NCBI GenBank assembly: GCA_964605775.1
Contig: CAZSDU010000013.1
Location: forward strand, 10,064-74,063
Direction of reading: 5' to 3'
Length of the DNA stretch: 64,000 nt
Source: CAZSDU01 sp964605775
GTDB taxonomy: Bacteria > Bacteroidota > Bacteroidia > Bacteroidales > FEN-979
In this document: positions 7,730 through 17,239 of the stretch, in pieces
Position numbering within the stretch: position 1 is the first letter of the stretch
Layout: each line of letters starts with the position of its first letter
The notes under the pieces: generated by a model
Seen by the model: the letters and a program-made list of their open reading frames with translations, nothing else
Database searches by the model: none
Told to the model about the DNA's origin: nothing
Position numbers and translations under genes: made by a program

Positions 7730-8539
7730 ATGGAATTTGGAATTTGCCTTCAAAACATCATTCCGGTCAGGTCTGATCCAAATCATCGTTCAGAGATGCT
7801 GACCCAAGTGCTTTTCGGAGAATTGTACCGCGTCCTTGAAAAGAATTCAAACTGGCTGAAAATCAAACTCAGTTATGATGATTATGAGGGATGGATGGAA
7901 GAAAAACAACACTCCTCCCTGGATGAAACAGAATTTATTGCCTTGTCCAATGCAGAAACCCCATGCAGCCTTGATCTTGTTCAACTGATCTCCAACGAAA
8001 CCAGGAAATCGGTTTTTCCGATCGTGCTGGGTAGCTCTCTTCCAGGAATTGAAGAGTTCAGGTTTAAGATCAGGGATGAACAATATGTTTTCGATGGTCA
8101 GCTCAGTCAAATTTCAGAACTTGAGGAAGCCGAAATTCCACAGGATATTGACGACATCAAGCAGGCCATGATACATGATGCCATGCTATACCTGCACGCC
8201 CCGTATCTTTGGGGAGGAAGAAGTCCTTTTGGCATTGATTGTTCAGGTTTGATTCAGATGGTGTTTAAACTGAAAAACGTCAGCATGCTCCGCGATACCA
8301 GCCAGCAGTCAGGACAAGGGGAGGTAGTCGGTTTACTGGAGGAAGCTGAACCAGGGGATGTTGCCTTTTTCGATAATGCAGAAGGTCAGATCACTCATAC
8401 CGGACTGATCATTGACCGAAACCGTATCCTGCATGCTTCAGGGAAAGTTAGAATCGACACCCTTGACCATGAAGGCATATTTAATGCTGAAATCCAGCAA
8501 TACACCCATAAACTGCGGTTGATCAAGCGGATCTATTAA
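7730..8539 (+). CDS. NlpC/P60 (C40) cell-wall peptidase
   Basis: This 269-residue protein has N-terminal SH3b-like segments (VRSDPNHRSEMLTQ, LKIKLSYDDYEGWM) and a C-terminal NlpC/P60 domain (~140-269). The catalytic triad candidates are Cys171 in GIDCSGLIQMV, His223 in ITHTGLII and His235 in ILHASG. The family cuts D-Glu-diaminopimelate bonds in peptidoglycan stem peptides, in remodelling or recycling. No signal peptide is visible, so a cytoplasmic recycling role is possible. Its 3' end overlaps the convergent methyltransferase gene by 17 bases. Confidence 0.9.
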   Translation: MEFGICLQNIIPVRSDPNHRSEMLTQVLFGELYRVLEKNSNWLKIKLSYDDYEGWMEEKQHSSLDETEFIALSNAETPCSLDLVQLISNETRKSVFPIVLGSSLPGIEEFRFKIRDEQYVFDGQLSQISELEEAEIPQDIDDIKQAMIHDAMLYLHAPYLWGGRSPFGIDCSGLIQMVFKLKNVSMLRDTSQQSGQGEVVGLLEEAEPGDVAFFDNAEGQITHTGLIIDRNRILHASGKVRIDTLDHEGIFNAEIQQYTHKLRLIKRIY

Positions 8540-9599
8540 GATCAGCATAGATCATCGTAAACAGTTCCATGTTTTCATTGCCAAAGCAGGTGGAATCGCA
8601 AAGGCAGCTGAATTTTTGACCCAGGCCTTCCCTAAAAACCTGATGCCATTGCGATCGCAGCATATGATAATCGCTTCTTTTTCCCCGTACCTCGATAAAA
8701 AAGTAAATGGCTTCCGACATCAGGAACCTGTCGATGCTGGAAATCGCCAGTTCAACCGGAGCATCATGGGCGAACACAAAATCCATCAATGCTCCATAAG
8801 ACTGATAGACGGATAACGCCAGTTCTGGAGAATGTATTTCAGGCGTATCATTATTCGCATCCAGTTCAAAAAGAACGAGACAGCCTATATGATCTTTCAG
8901 CTTTCTGAGATGAAATAATTTGGTTTCATAGGGCATATGATGGTACGACAGAGAAGCAAGGGAAATATCATAATACCCTTTAATCGAATCAGATATTGTT
9001 TCAATCCTTGCTTGGGAAATCCTGATAGTGGCTTCAGGGAATGACTTTTTAACATTTTCTTGGGCCAGTTCAAGCATGGCTCTGGAAGGGTCGATCAACA
9101 GGACTTCATCTACATTGCCGATATTTCCAGATCTGCGTAATGCAAGGAGCAGGTCAACCAGCACCATTCCGTGGCCACAGCCTATATCCATGATTTTAAC
9201 AGGCCTGGTAAACCCGGGCAGGGCATGCACGCAATGCGACCTGAAACTAACCCTTGAATCAATCAGCACAGGTGTACCGGCAAAATGAATGTAGGGCGCG
9301 GGATCTGCGAAAATAGTTTCAGGAATTGCCAACTTTCCATTATTTCTTCCCAGATAACTGGCTAAAAAGGCATTCGAAAACAAGCCACCCTGTTCCCCGG
9401 CCATGCCGGTAGCAATCCATTCCATGCCGGCCTGATTCATGTTGTCCGATAGCAGGAGGGTTCCGATATAAAAATGAAATGCAGGAATCAGACCAGGACG
9501 AATCAATGAATCGACAGAAAACAGCTTACCGCCTGAACTTAAGGCACGATTGCCAAGGTCGTTCCAGATTCTGCTTTCGTCATTAGTAAGAAATAGCAT
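8523..9599 (-). CDS. class I SAM-dependent methyltransferase, substrate unknown
   Basis: This 358-residue protein has a Rossmann methyltransferase core in its middle. Motif I is KIMDIGCGHGMVLVDLLL, the acidic strand-2 residue is in VDEVLLIDPSRAMLELA, and the post-motif region contains YDISLASLSYHHMPYE. The ~130-residue N-terminal part and the C-terminal ~90 residues are not recognised. It could act on a small molecule or lipid. It is the last gene of the minus-strand run that includes tex, starting 15 bases after the barrel gene. No quinone or O-methyltransferase signature could be assigned. Confidence 0.8.
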   Translation of the reverse strand: MLFLTNDESRIWNDLGNRALSSGGKLFSVDSLIRPGLIPAFHFYIGTLLLSDNMNQAGMEWIATGMAGEQGGLFSNAFLASYLGRNNGKLAIPETIFADPAPYIHFAGTPVLIDSRVSFRSHCVHALPGFTRPVKIMDIGCGHGMVLVDLLLALRRSGNIGNVDEVLLIDPSRAMLELAQENVKKSFPEATIRISQARIETISDSIKGYYDISLASLSYHHMPYETKLFHLRKLKDHIGCLVLFELDANNDTPEIHSPELALSVYQSYGALMDFVFAHDAPVELAISSIDRFLMSEAIYFFIEVRGKRSDYHMLRSQWHQVFREGLGQKFSCLCDSTCFGNENMELFTMIYADLNRSA

Positions 9600-9614
9600 G
9601 GCTTTATGAAAAAA

Positions 9615-10283
9615 TCAATCCTCTGTGACTTTCTTTTTCTTATTCGGCACTTCCTGATTGAAGACCCAGGTCAGGCGAATACTGATTACATTATTGAACT
9701 GGTTTCGTGTAAATTTCGGAGTCGGGGGATTATTGACCATGACTTCACGGATCCGGAGTACGGAATACTGATAGCGCAGGTTTGCCCAGAGCTTGCTCCA
9801 CAACCTGATCTGAAGATCGGCCACGACACTGATATCCGAATTTGACAAACCTGTTTGGTAGATAAATAAACTGTCAAAGACAGCATTTTTTGTTTCTTTG
9901 TAATTGATCAGTTGCCCGTAAGAAAACCCCACTCCTGCGGCGATCACCTTCTTGTCCGTAAAATGAACCAGCACGGGAATGTCCAGATAATCCAGCTTTA
10001 GCCTGAATGTTGTGGTATCTGTATTTCCCCCATGATAACTCCCTTTCTGGGAATACAGCAATTCCATCCCAACCGACCATTTTTTATTTTTCCCAAAGGG
10101 AATAAGCACACCTGGGCCGACATTCAAGCCGACTTTATGAAACCCATAAAATTCATCCCCGTCCACCTGGGTCACGTTCATCCCCACGCTAAACTGTCCG
10201 AGGATACGCTGTGCTGATATTTCCCCTGAGAGGAAAAGAGAAAATAAAAAAAGAAAAAATATTTTTGCCGCGGTCTTTATCAT
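9615..10283 (-). CDS. outer-membrane beta-barrel protein (PorT-like family)
   Basis: This 222-residue protein has a signal peptide (~1-24, KIFFLFLFSLFLSGEISAQ) and alternating strands typical of the PorT/OMP_b-brl_2 barrel family (FSVGMNVTQVDGDEFYGFHKVGLN, KWSVGMELLYSQKGSY, LDYLDIPVLVHF). The pattern 'YLDIPVL' is characteristic. It probably sits in the outer membrane; function unknown. The ATG at 10283 was preferred over the GTG at 10349 because it directly precedes the signal peptide and avoids overlap with tex. The very C-terminus (NKKKKVTED) is charged, a short tail beyond the last strand. Confidence 0.85.
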   Translation of the reverse strand: MIKTAAKIFFLFLFSLFLSGEISAQRILGQFSVGMNVTQVDGDEFYGFHKVGLNVGPGVLIPFGKNKKWSVGMELLYSQKGSYHGGNTDTTTFRLKLDYLDIPVLVHFTDKKVIAAGVGFSYGQLINYKETKNAVFDSLFIYQTGLSNSDISVVADLQIRLWSKLWANLRYQYSVLRIREVMVNNPPTPKFTRNQFNNVISIRLTWVFNQEVPNKKKKVTED

Positions 10284-10341
10284 CAATCTGCTGGATTTAT
10301 CACTTGTTATATGTCCCACCATCAATGTAATACCTGAACGT

Positions 10342-12492
10342 CTATTCACCCGCTTTATTATGGAGTCCTTTCATGCTGAGCTGGATTCTTTTTCTGGGGA
10401 TATCGATATCCACCACTTCAACCATGACCTTCTGATTGAGCCTGAGCACATCATTAGGATCTTTCACGTAGCGGTCGGCCATCTGGCTGACGTGCACCAG
10501 TCCGTCCTGATGGACTCCGATATCCACGAAAGCGCCGAAATTGGTGATATTCGTCACGATTCCCGGCAGGTGCATGCCCTTTCGAAGATCTTCCATGGCA
10601 TGGACATTTTTATCGAATTCGAAAAGTTCAAACTGCTGTCGCGGATCCCTTCCGGGTTTAGCCAGCTCCTGCAAAATATCCTGCAAGGTCGGCATACCCA
10701 CTTTTTCATCTATAAACTCTTCAGGTTTAAGCTGAATTCTCAATCCCGGTTTTTCCATCAGATCCCACACACTGCAATTCAATTTCTTTGCCATCCGGTC
10801 AACCACATGGTAAGATTCAGGATGCACGGCAGAGCGATCGAGGGGATGGCTGGCATCCCGGATGCGAAGGAAACCGGCGGATTGCTCAAAAGCCTTATCA
10901 CCAAAACGCATGACATTCCGGAATTCAGTTCTCGATTTAAATGGTCCCTGTTCGTTGCGGTAAGCTACAATATTTTTTGCCAGTACCGGTCCCAGTCCCG
11001 ACACATAGGTGAGTAATTCCTCACTGGCCGTATTGACTTCCACCCCCACTTTATTCACGCAACTGACTACGGTATCTTCCAGGCTTTTCTGAAGTGCATT
11101 CTGGTCAACATCATGCTGGTACTGACCAACTCCAATGGATTTAGGGTCAATTTTAACCAGTTCAGCAAGGGGATCCATCAGCCGGCGACCGATAGAAACA
11201 GCGCCACGAACTGTAATATCAAAATCCGGGAATTCTTTCCGGGCAACGGCTGAAGCGGAATATACCGAAGCACCACTTTCATTCACCACCAGGGCCAGGA
11301 GGTCATTTTCAAAAGGAATGGAACGGATGAGTCGTTCTGTTTCCCTTCCGGCAGTACCGTTACCAATGGCAATGGCTTCAATGCCATAGGCATTGACCAG
11401 ACTTTTGATTTTATGAATGGCTGCTTTGACTTCATTCTGAGGGGGATGGGGATAAATCGTTTCATTGTGCAAGAGTTTCCCCTGCCGATCGAGACATACC
11501 AATTTGCAGCCGGTACGAAAACCCGGATCAATGGCCAGCACCTTTTTTTGCCCGAGAGGAGGTGACAGCAATAACTGACGTAAATTTTCCGTGAACACCC
11601 GGATGGCTTCAACATCGGCTTTTTCTTTTGCCCATTGCCTCATCTCGGTTTCCATTGAAGGGTAGAGTAAACGTTTACAAGAATCTGCAATGGCATTCTT
11701 AACGATTTCTGAAGAAGCATTTTTTGCCCTGATGAAAATCTTATGTAAAATCTCATGGGCTTTTTGATCCTCCACTTCGATGGAAGCACGGAGAAATCCT
11801 TCCTTTTCGCCCCGGAAAATAGCCAGAATCCGGTGTGAAGGAGCTTTCCAGAATGCCTCATGATGGTCAAAATAGGCCTGGTAGTTAGCGCCCTCCTGCT
11901 CTTTCCCTTTCACTCCTTTTGCTTTGAATACAGATTCCCTCTGGAAAAGGTTCCTGATCCGTTTCCGGGCATAAATATGCTCATTGACCCATTCGGCTAT
12001 GATATCCGTTGCACCCTGCAAAGCTTCCCCGGCATTGTTCACCCCCTTTTCCACATCAATGAATCCGACTGCTTTGGATGCAATATCATCGTATTTCTGA
12101 GAGAAGATGATTTCGGCCAAGGGTTCCAATCCTTTTTCTCTTGCAATACTGGCGCGGGTCTTTCTTTTCGGGCGGTAAGGGAGGTAAATATCTTCCAGCT
12201 CCGTCATCGTGGCAACCCCGGCAATGGCTGCTTCCAGCTCAGGGGTCAGCTTTTCCTGCTCAGTGAGTGATTTGAGGATGGCTGTACGACGGGCATCCAG
12301 TTCCTTTAACTGGTTCAGACGACTAAGGATGTTGCCAATAACGACTTCATCCATGCTTCCGGTCATCTCTTTACGGTAACGGGCAATAAAAGGAATACTA
12401 GCACCGCTTTCGAGCAAGGTCAGGGTATTGAACACGAAAGACTGATCAATGGAAAATTCAGAAGCTATGATTTTGGCATACTGGTCAAACAT
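10342..12492 (-). CDS. tex: Tex-like S1 RNA-binding transcription accessory protein
   Basis: This 716-residue protein matches Tex along its length: an N-terminal helical region (ESGASIPFIARYRKEMTG), a YqgF/RNase H-like domain (KVLAIDPGFRTGCKL), tandem helix-hairpin-helix motifs (ELLTYVSGLGPVLAKNIVAYR) and a C-terminal S1 domain (NFGAFVDIGVHQDGLVHVSQM). Tex binds nucleic acids in the cytoplasm and influences transcription. Its ATG at 12492 shares a base with the TGA of the upstream T9SS cargo gene (TGATG), so the two are translationally coupled, an unusual partner for tex. Confidence 0.95.
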   Translation of the reverse strand: MFDQYAKIIASEFSIDQSFVFNTLTLLESGASIPFIARYRKEMTGSMDEVVIGNILSRLNQLKELDARRTAILKSLTEQEKLTPELEAAIAGVATMTELEDIYLPYRPKRKTRASIAREKGLEPLAEIIFSQKYDDIASKAVGFIDVEKGVNNAGEALQGATDIIAEWVNEHIYARKRIRNLFQRESVFKAKGVKGKEQEGANYQAYFDHHEAFWKAPSHRILAIFRGEKEGFLRASIEVEDQKAHEILHKIFIRAKNASSEIVKNAIADSCKRLLYPSMETEMRQWAKEKADVEAIRVFTENLRQLLLSPPLGQKKVLAIDPGFRTGCKLVCLDRQGKLLHNETIYPHPPQNEVKAAIHKIKSLVNAYGIEAIAIGNGTAGRETERLIRSIPFENDLLALVVNESGASVYSASAVARKEFPDFDITVRGAVSIGRRLMDPLAELVKIDPKSIGVGQYQHDVDQNALQKSLEDTVVSCVNKVGVEVNTASEELLTYVSGLGPVLAKNIVAYRNEQGPFKSRTEFRNVMRFGDKAFEQSAGFLRIRDASHPLDRSAVHPESYHVVDRMAKKLNCSVWDLMEKPGLRIQLKPEEFIDEKVGMPTLQDILQELAKPGRDPRQQFELFEFDKNVHAMEDLRKGMHLPGIVTNITNFGAFVDIGVHQDGLVHVSQMADRYVKDPNDVLRLNQKVMVEVVDIDIPRKRIQLSMKGLHNKAGE

Positions 12493-14438
12493 CAGCGGAC
12501 AAGGATTACGGTTCCTGATAAGACAATATTTCCCTGGGTGATAATATCCTGCCCCAGAAAACGGATATAGGCTTTCCATACATAAGTATCAGGAGCCGCA
12601 GGTTTATTCCCTATTTTTCCATCCCAGCCATCATCCATCTGATTGGATTTAAACACCATTTTCCCCCAGCGATCATAGATGAAAAGTTCCAGATCAATGT
12701 TCCTATAGAGGCCGATTACACGGAAAACATCATTTAACCCATCCCCGTTGGGGGTAAATGCGGTGGGGGTAAAAAAATGAAAGACGTTGACAAATGTCGT
12801 ATCGGCATTGATACAGCAATGCCAATCCTTAACCTTCGCCCAGTATTCCCCCTGGGTGGAAACGCTGATGATGGAATCGATGGCTCCAGTCGACCATAGA
12901 TATTCCTGAAAGCCTCCACCAGCATGCAGATTGATCACCGATCCTTCATAAAGAAATACGGTATCTCCCAGATTAATGACTGGTTTTGGATGGATGGTCA
13001 CCGCGACCGTATCCGTGAATTGCATTCCGTTGAAAATCTGGGTCAGGGCAACTTTATAAATTCCCGGTTGAGCAAACTGATGGATAGGATCAAGATCGGC
13101 AGAAGTAGTATTATCCCCGAAATTCCACATAACCTGGTCAATATTGGCTTTATTGGTGATATGAAACCGGGTGATATCCTGATGGCAGCAACTATCCCAG
13201 GTAAAAACAGGGATATTGAAGTAGCTTTGCATAAAATTCGGCAGGCTATAAAAGGCATTTCTGCCAAGCATGGAAAAACGGACAGGGTCATTGCCATCGA
13301 GTTTGTTATAATTACATTCCACCCCTGGCCTTGTTGGATTATAGATTACATCCAGGGAGTCGATTTTAATGGTCTGGGTTATGGTCCTGGTTAGGTAAAT
13401 CCTTCCGTCTACCGCAAGCTGCATCGTCGTGACCAGTACTCCTGGAATGGTTGCGACCAGAATCGGAGAAGAAAAATCACCCTGGCAATCAAACTGGTAT
13501 ATGTAAGAAGGATAGGTGGGAGGCCCAACCGCATTAAGCTGGAGGACGGAAGTATAGAGTTTTTTACTATCGGGGGAAAATTCAAGTCCGAAGGGTTTGA
13601 CCCCGGGGATGGAAAAAGTATAGCTTACCGGAGCATATACTGATCCGGTCAGGTTATTGAATGTAAAGGCTTCCACAATGTTTTTTCCGGGAATGGTGAG
13701 CGCCAAGCTTGAGCCATCCGGGCTGAATTTCATATAACCCTGATAGTTATTGTCATTCTGGGAGCCATCGTGAGTCGTCCCTGTGGCACTGATGACAGGA
13801 TCCGACAGACCGGCAGATGTCAACAGATAGGCATAGAATTCATTGCTGTTAAATTTATGGGCCAGAATCCAAAAATCTTTCCCATTCCCGTGTTTGACGG
13901 CAGTAATCTTACTGCAAACCGGTTTTAGTAAGGGAAGATTGAGCATATCTGTGGCATCTCCCAAACCATTCCTCAGGGTCATATCCACAATGCTGTAGGT
14001 CAAACCCTTGGTCTGAGACTGGGGGTTTGGAACAAAAGCCATATCAAGGGTAAAGAGGTAAAAAATATGTGAAAAACCGGGCAAGGGTACGATGATGCAG
14101 GGTTGAGTAGCGCCAAGGTTGCCATACAGTTCGGTAGCATTGGGCATGACTGAAAAAGTCCGGTCATATACCTTTCTTCCGTTGGTCAGAAAAAGGAGGT
14201 TGCCCATACTATCGCTGATCACGGAAGAGGCATTCATGGCCAGCATGACATTCTGATTGGTTAAAGGTAAGGCTGAACCCGAATTGAAATCCATGCCGGC
14301 TTTTTCGCCAAAATACCAGATATGCGCCTGTTTAGCTGAACGGGGACAATTTGCAGGGGGATCAGGAAATTGACCCCATGCGGCAGTAATAGCCAGAATG
14401 AACCCGATGAGGGAAAGAAGAGATTTTTTATAATACAC
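12492..14438 (-). CDS. secreted beta-propeller protein with PKD domain and T9SS type B sorting domain
   Basis: This 648-residue cargo protein has a signal peptide (~1-22) and a large N-terminal region (~35-410) with propeller-like repeats (GNLLFLTNGRKVYD, MKFSPDGSSLAL, LEFSPDSKKLYT). A PKD domain follows (VMWNFGDNTTSADLDP). The gliding-motility/T9SS type B C-terminal domain (~560-648) begins FTPTAFTPNGDGLNDVF and contains LFIYDRWGKMVF and DGWDGK. It is probably displayed on the surface. It starts with GTG at 14438, overlapping the stop of the upstream gene (TAGTG), and its stop overlaps the tex start, so three genes are chained. Confidence 0.9.
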   Translation of the reverse strand: MYYKKSLLSLIGFILAITAAWGQFPDPPANCPRSAKQAHIWYFGEKAGMDFNSGSALPLTNQNVMLAMNASSVISDSMGNLLFLTNGRKVYDRTFSVMPNATELYGNLGATQPCIIVPLPGFSHIFYLFTLDMAFVPNPQSQTKGLTYSIVDMTLRNGLGDATDMLNLPLLKPVCSKITAVKHGNGKDFWILAHKFNSNEFYAYLLTSAGLSDPVISATGTTHDGSQNDNNYQGYMKFSPDGSSLALTIPGKNIVEAFTFNNLTGSVYAPVSYTFSIPGVKPFGLEFSPDSKKLYTSVLQLNAVGPPTYPSYIYQFDCQGDFSSPILVATIPGVLVTTMQLAVDGRIYLTRTITQTIKIDSLDVIYNPTRPGVECNYNKLDGNDPVRFSMLGRNAFYSLPNFMQSYFNIPVFTWDSCCHQDITRFHITNKANIDQVMWNFGDNTTSADLDPIHQFAQPGIYKVALTQIFNGMQFTDTVAVTIHPKPVINLGDTVFLYEGSVINLHAGGGFQEYLWSTGAIDSIISVSTQGEYWAKVKDWHCCINADTTFVNVFHFFTPTAFTPNGDGLNDVFRVIGLYRNIDLELFIYDRWGKMVFKSNQMDDGWDGKIGNKPAAPDTYVWKAYIRFLGQDIITQGNIVLSGTVILVR

Positions 14439-16684
14439 TATTCGATCAGAAGCTTTTCAGTATGAACAATGGAATCATTGATGATTTTAATCACATACAA
14501 ACCTTTCGGCAGGCTGGTCAGGTCAATTTCCCGGCTTTCATGGCCATTTCTATCCGGTTTTATCACAAATTCTTTCAGCACGCTTCCCAGGGTATTGCAA
14601 ACCATTCCCCTGAGCGGTTTTTTCTGGTCTTTGATCTCAATGGTCAGCATCCCATGGGTGGGATTCGGATAGATACGTAAAAATTTATCCTTTTCCATAT
14701 CGCTGATTCCTGTACAGGCTTCGAAATTGAAGATGATTCGGATGGAAGAAGTTGTACTGCAAGCGTTTTGATTGGTCACCGTGACCGATAATTGCTGCTC
14801 ATCATAAATAATTCCGGTGGTAATCAGGGTGATGGTCTGGGTTGTGGCTCCATTCGACCAGAGGTATGCAGCCCCCGGGTTTCCAGCATTCAGGGTCACG
14901 GATTCGTACAGGCAAACGACAGAATCGGCAGGACCAAGATGGATGATGGGTTGTGGATAAATGGAAACGCTTGTATGGCCGCTGATCGAATTGTAACCAT
15001 CGTAAACCGTTAAGGAGTATGTTGTGGGTTGAAGCGGCTTAACATAGGGATCAGGGAGTTCAGAAGTAAATCCAGGGGGATCGGAAGTCCAGGAATATTG
15101 ATAAAATCCGATATTACCTCCGCCTGCTGACGCATGCAGCCGGGTGGAATCCCCGAGACAAATCGAGGTCGGAGTAGCAACCGGATTGACATTCAACGGC
15201 CCACCGCTCACCGTGATCGTAACATCGGCCGGATTATCACTCACGCAGTTGGTCACCATATCGGTGATGACCACGGAATATACCGTAGTTTCCGTCAGGT
15301 TGGCAGTCTGAGGTGATTTGACATTGGCGTTGACCAGCTTGTCAGCGGGTGACCATTCGTAAGCGTAATTACTGCTACCCCCCACTACGCTGGCATTCAA
15401 AAAGGTATAGGTGCCGTAAGGAATGGTATTATCGGGACCGGCGTTGGCCATGGGTCTTTCGATCACGGTGACCACCACATCTGCATTAGAGGTATTGTAA
15501 CCATCTGAAATCTCTACATGATATGTTGAGGTTTCCGCTGGAATTACCGTTGGGTTACTCAAATTTGAGGAAAATCCGTTGGGACCTGTCCATGCATAAG
15601 TATAATTTCCGGTACCTCCCGAACCTAAGGCCTGAAGCTGGGTGGAAACACCCTTGCAGACCGAAGAAGGAGTTGCAAGGGCATTGACCGTCAGTGCGGT
15701 ACCCGCAATGTTGACCATGACATTATCCGTGGAGGTACAACTTGCTGAATCATCCGTGATTTGCAAAGTGAAATTGGTGGATGCAAAAAGGTTGATGGTA
15801 TGTGGATTCTGCGTATTGGGGTTCACCAGTTTGTTGGCGGGTTCCCAGTGATACTCGTAAGAGCCGCTGCCGCCGGTACAACTTCCGTGTAACTGGGTGC
15901 TGGTTCCATGCGGAATACTCACATCAGAACCGGCATTGGCAATCGGGTTATAAACGTAAGCAATGGTTGTGGAAGTATCCTGGCTGGGTTGCCCGTTAAC
16001 CATCACCGTGAGGTAATATGTTCCGGAATTGGCCGCTGTGGCATTCGGTATGACGGGATTCTGGACATTAGAAACAAAATTATTGGGACCCCACCAGTGG
16101 TATGAGGCATTCGTCATATTGGCAGCTGATAGACGCAAGGTCTGACCGGTACAGATGGGACTGTTATTGGTGGCCGGAGGAGGAAGAATTGAGCAATCTG
16201 TTGTTCCGGTACCACCTGTTTGCTGAAAGATAATATTGCAGGGTTGGTTGGAATAATTCGTAATGATGAGAATATAATATTGTCCGGTCTGAGCATTTAA
16301 AATATCAACGGTTTCCGAAGAAGCGGTGGAATAACTGCAGTCAACCACTTTATTACAGGTTAACTGGCTGCAGGCGTCCTTGCTGGGAAAGGGTCCCCAG
16401 CAACAGAAATCAATGTCGTGGGATGGAACACTATGCATATGGATGATGATACTGCCGGGATTCGCTACTTTCATATAATACCAGGCCGGATTGGGTCGGG
16501 TAAGCAAACAATTGTAACAGGGACCAGACTGACCGGTTCCGGCATTCACTCCGGCCGGGAAAGTGTAGGTCGTTCCTGTGCAAAACGGACTTGCAGTTTC
16601 ACAGGTATTGTTCTGGCTTTGCTGAGCATGCAAAGCAAGCACCAGAAAGAAGCTGAAAACAAATGGTAAAAAAAGTCGTTTCAT
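14438..16684 (-). CDS. secreted multi-Ig/PKD-like protein with T9SS type A sorting domain
   Basis: This is a 748-residue cargo protein. A signal peptide (~1-20) is followed by a Cys-rich N-terminal domain (NNTCETASPFC, DIDFCCWGPF; Cys pairs) similar to the domain placed first in many Bacteroidota adhesins. Five Ig/PKD-like modules follow, in which two types alternate (ANAGSD/ANAGPD..PHGT/PYGT..ADKLVN and ATPSSVCKG/ATPTSICLG). The type A sorting domain (~665-748) starts LRIYPNPTHGMLTIEI. The alternation indicates duplication of a two-module unit. It is likely a surface adhesin or matrix protein. Its stop overlaps the GTG of the next gene. Confidence 0.88.
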   Translation of the reverse strand: MKRLFLPFVFSFFLVLALHAQQSQNNTCETASPFCTGTTYTFPAGVNAGTGQSGPCYNCLLTRPNPAWYYMKVANPGSIIIHMHSVPSHDIDFCCWGPFPSKDACSQLTCNKVVDCSYSTASSETVDILNAQTGQYYILIITNYSNQPCNIIFQQTGGTGTTDCSILPPPATNNSPICTGQTLRLSAANMTNASYHWWGPNNFVSNVQNPVIPNATAANSGTYYLTVMVNGQPSQDTSTTIAYVYNPIANAGSDVSIPHGTSTQLHGSCTGGSGSYEYHWEPANKLVNPNTQNPHTINLFASTNFTLQITDDSASCTSTDNVMVNIAGTALTVNALATPSSVCKGVSTQLQALGSGGTGNYTYAWTGPNGFSSNLSNPTVIPAETSTYHVEISDGYNTSNADVVVTVIERPMANAGPDNTIPYGTYTFLNASVVGGSSNYAYEWSPADKLVNANVKSPQTANLTETTVYSVVITDMVTNCVSDNPADVTITVSGGPLNVNPVATPTSICLGDSTRLHASAGGGNIGFYQYSWTSDPPGFTSELPDPYVKPLQPTTYSLTVYDGYNSISGHTSVSIYPQPIIHLGPADSVVCLYESVTLNAGNPGAAYLWSNGATTQTITLITTGIIYDEQQLSVTVTNQNACSTTSSIRIIFNFEACTGISDMEKDKFLRIYPNPTHGMLTIEIKDQKKPLRGMVCNTLGSVLKEFVIKPDRNGHESREIDLTSLPKGLYVIKIINDSIVHTEKLLIE

Positions 16685-16695
16685 GGCTTTTCTGT

Positions 16696-17148
16696 TTACT
16701 TATATTTATCATTCTGCTTTAACCATAACTCCATGCCTGCCGGAGACATTCCTTTCGCTTTTTCTTCGGTAATCTTTTTCAACTGGTCGAAAATGCCAAC
16801 AATTTCTGTTTCAGGATAATGAATACCTGCCATAAATAAGATATGATCTTTGGTGAGATCTCCGTCTACATTGACAATTTTCTGTTCTGAAAAAGACAGA
16901 TTGATAAAATAGACTTTCTCAAAACGTGTTGAAAGCCTGGAAAAATCGACCAGATAGTAGAGGTTATTCTCATCGCCGGCATAACGGACAGCAAATTTTC
17001 CCTGGAAATCAAAGGATTCAAGGGATTTCTTCTGAGCTTCATCCTGAGGGTTGAAAACAAAATTCTGAGCCGGCAGGGCAGTGCCCAACAGAATCACAAA
17101 CCCCGTAATCAAGATGGGAATACGCTTCAGGGATAGTTTTTTTTTCAT
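16696..17148 (-). CDS. small secreted protein of unknown function
   Basis: This 150-residue protein has a hydrophobic N-terminal signal (~1-27, ITGFVILLGTALPAQ) and a mature part without recognisable domains (FDFQGKFAVRYAGDENNLYYLVDFSRL). It could be periplasmic. The ATG at 17148 was chosen over a TTG at 17154. It heads the minus-strand run leading to tex, ending 11 bases before the next start. I do not recognise the family. Confidence 0.7.
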   Translation of the reverse strand: MKKKLSLKRIPILITGFVILLGTALPAQNFVFNPQDEAQKKSLESFDFQGKFAVRYAGDENNLYYLVDFSRLSTRFEKVYFINLSFSEQKIVNVDGDLTKDHILFMAGIHYPETEIVGIFDQLKKITEEKAKGMSPAGMELWLKQNDKYK

Positions 17149-17239
17149 TTGCAAACAATCTTAAGTTGGATCATTGAACAAATTCATTCAGAAAAGCGAA
17201 AATACGAAAAAAAATGTTAATCCAGACGGTCAGGGGGAA

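Noticed and set aside
10360..12270. Open frames opposite tex
   Set aside because: Tex is conserved over its whole length on the other strand, and the opposite frames match nothing.
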